Positions 5,504 to 6,765 of a DNA stretch of 6,765 bases are shown piece after piece. The notes beneath the pieces are model-generated. The model was not told where the DNA came from, searched no databases, and was given only the letters and a program-made list of their open reading frames with translations. Numbering within the stretch: position 1 is the stretch's first letter; each line of letters starts with the position of its first letter. The stretch is from Proteobacteria bacterium UBA1847 (GTDB lineage Bacteria; Pseudomonadota; Gammaproteobacteria; Steroidobacterales; Woeseiaceae), in assembly GCA_002338605.1 (NCBI GenBank), contig DDIP01000415.1, positions 1 through 6,765 on the forward strand, in the 5' to 3' direction. Position numbers and translations under genes: made by a program.

Positions 5504-6765
5504 CTTTGAGCTCGTCGTTCCATGCATCGGGAATTGTCACGGCACCTTCGGATGCTGAGGAAACCGCGCTGCGGTACTTTGCCAACGCGCCCTTTGTTAC
5601 TTCTGAAACGGGTCGAGTCCATTGACTGCGCCGTGCTGCCATCACGTCGTCGGCGACGTCAACACTGATTTCCTTGTTTTCAGCATCGATACGGATTAGG
5701 TCGCCTTCTTCGAGCAGTGCAATCGGGCCACCGACAGCTGCTTCCGGTGTCACGTGCCCGACGACAAAGCCGTGACTACCTCCCGAAAACCGCCCGTCGG
5801 TAATCAATGCGACATCGGCACCGAGGCCGCGCCCCATGATGGCGCCCGTCGGACTCAGCATTTCCCGCATCCCTGGACCGCCTTTGGGCCCCTCGTAGCG
5901 TATAACGATGACATCGCCCGCCCTGATCTTGTTATCAAGGATTGCCTGAAGGGCCGACTCCTCCGAATGAAAGATTCTTGCCGAACCTTCGAAGTAAAGC
6001 CCCTCCTTGCCGCTGATTTTCGCCACGGCACCTTCGGGCGCCAGATTCCCATAGAGGATCGCCAGGTGACTATCCGGTTTTACCGGATTCGAAAAATCCC
6101 TGACGATATCCTGTCCGTCCGGGTAATCGGCGACATCCGCAAGGTTCTCCGCAAGTGTCTTGCCGGTCACCGTCATGCAGTCGCCGCGTAACAAGCCCCG
6201 ATCCAGCATGCGCTTCATCAGCGGTTGAATGCCGCCGATTTCAATGAGCTCCGACATCAGGTACTTGCCACTCGGCTTGACGTCAGCGAGTACCGGGGTT
6301 CGTGCGCCAATGCGCGTGAAATCATCGAGCGAGAGATCGACGTCGGCTTCGCGCGCAATGGCAAGTAGATGCAATACAGCATTCGTCGAGCCACCCAATG
6401 CGATGACAACGGCGATCGCGTTTTCAAAAGCAGCACGTGTCATGATGTCCAACGGCTTGATATCTTTGCGCAGCAGGTTCACAACGGCTTCGCCGGCGCG
6501 CCGGCAATCGGCAATCTTGTCGCTGGAGACTGCTTCCTGAGCCGAGCTGTTCGCGAGGCTCATGCCAAGTGCTTCAATCGCAGACGCCATCGTATTGGCC
6601 GTGTACATTCCACCACAGGCTCCGGGGCCCGGTATGGCAGTTTGCTCGATCTCCAGCAGTTCGGCGTCAGAAATTGTGCCGCCGGATTTGGCACCAACCG
6701 CTTCGAATACCGAGACAATGTCGCGGCGGTTGACACCGGGTCGAATTGTGCCGCCATAGACAAAA
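5493..6765 (-). CDS. ilvD: Dihydroxy-acid dehydratase IlvD (5' end outside the window)
   Basis: IlvD dehydrates 2,3-dihydroxyisovalerate and 2,3-dihydroxymethylvalerate to the 2-keto acids in valine, isoleucine, leucine and pantothenate synthesis, using an Fe-S cluster. The window holds the last 423 codons; the family is about 560 residues, so some 135 N-terminal residues are missing, including the first cluster cysteine. It begins [24 protein letters not shown] near 6594-6638 supplies a cluster Cys. Further motifs are [64 protein letters not shown] and [21 protein letters not shown], where the Ser in RFSGG is the expected catalytic base. The sequence follows the shorter actinobacterial/proteobacterial type rather than E. 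coli IlvD (616 aa). The frame is open to the window edge, so an ATG at 6608 is internal. The related EDD and sugar-acid dehydratases are less likely, given the match to IlvD along the whole visible length. Confidence 0.95.
   Translation of the reverse strand, partial: FVYGGTIRPGVNRRDIVSVFEAVGAKSGGTISDAELLEIEQTAIPGPGACGGMYTANTMASAIEALGMSLANSSAQEAVSSDKIADCRRAGEAVVNLLRKDIKPLDIMTRAAFENAIAVVIALGGSTNAVLHLLAIAREADVDLSLDDFTRIGARTPVLADVKPSGKYLMSELIEIGGIQPLMKRMLDRGLLRGDCMTVTGKTLAENLADVADYPDGQDIVRDFSNPVKPDSHLAILYGNLAPEGAVAKISGKEGLYFEGSARIFHSEESALQAILDNKIRAGDVIVIRYEGPKGGPGMREMLSPTGAIMGRGLGADVALITDGRFSGGSHGFVVGHVTPEAAVGGPIALLEEGDLIRIDAENKEISVDVADDVMAARRSQWTRPVSEVTKGALAKYRSAVSSASEGAVTIPDAWNDELKDGA

Noticed and set aside
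4918..5625. A 235-codon + strand frame crossing the lysine gene start, the terminator and the ilvD end
   Set aside because: It runs through two real genes and a terminator on the other strand, is Arg/Pro/Ser-rich, and shows no domain or good start.

Overview
The window looks like a core-metabolism segment of a gammaproteobacterial chromosome, at moderately high GC by eye (roughly mid-to-high 50s percent, not computed). Two features support this. HisA and HisF are of the Escherichia coli type, with the same short hisA/hisF overlap. Aspartate kinase and diaminopimelate decarboxylase are fused into one protein, an arrangement I know from Xanthomonas and Xylella. A Xanthomonadales-like or related lineage is my inference; the sequence alone does not prove it. 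I see no mobile element, CRISPR array, tRNA or rRNA.

The + strand (1-2039) carries the end of a histidine operon: the 3' end of hisH, then hisA, hisF and a stand-alone hisE. The genes are packed tightly. hisH and hisA share ATGA, hisA and hisF overlap by 19 nt, and hisF and hisE are 9 nt apart. HisH and HisF together form imidazole glycerol phosphate synthase, HisA supplies its substrate, and HisE acts two steps before HisA. The step between HisE and HisA (HisI, PR-AMP cyclohydrolase) is not encoded here, although E. coli has it fused to HisE at this position. hisF appears to start at a rare ATT codon.

The - strand (2031-6765) carries, in transcription order, a 5'-truncated ilvD (dihydroxy-acid dehydratase), a possible 53-codon small ORF overlapping the ilvD end, a strong intrinsic terminator, the lysC-lysA fusion gene, and a glutathione S-transferase family gene joined to the fusion gene by an ATGA overlap. 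The GST gene converges on hisE and the two coding regions overlap by 9 bp.

Most of the window is ordinary biosynthesis. The points worth a second look are the ATT start of hisF, the missing HisI, and the leader between ilvD and the lysine fusion gene. In that leader a small ORF with clustered lysine codons is followed by a possible antiterminator and a terminator ending only 22 nt before the lysine gene. This could be a transcription attenuator, or simply the end of the ilvD transcript. I did not find a clear new defence or mobile system.
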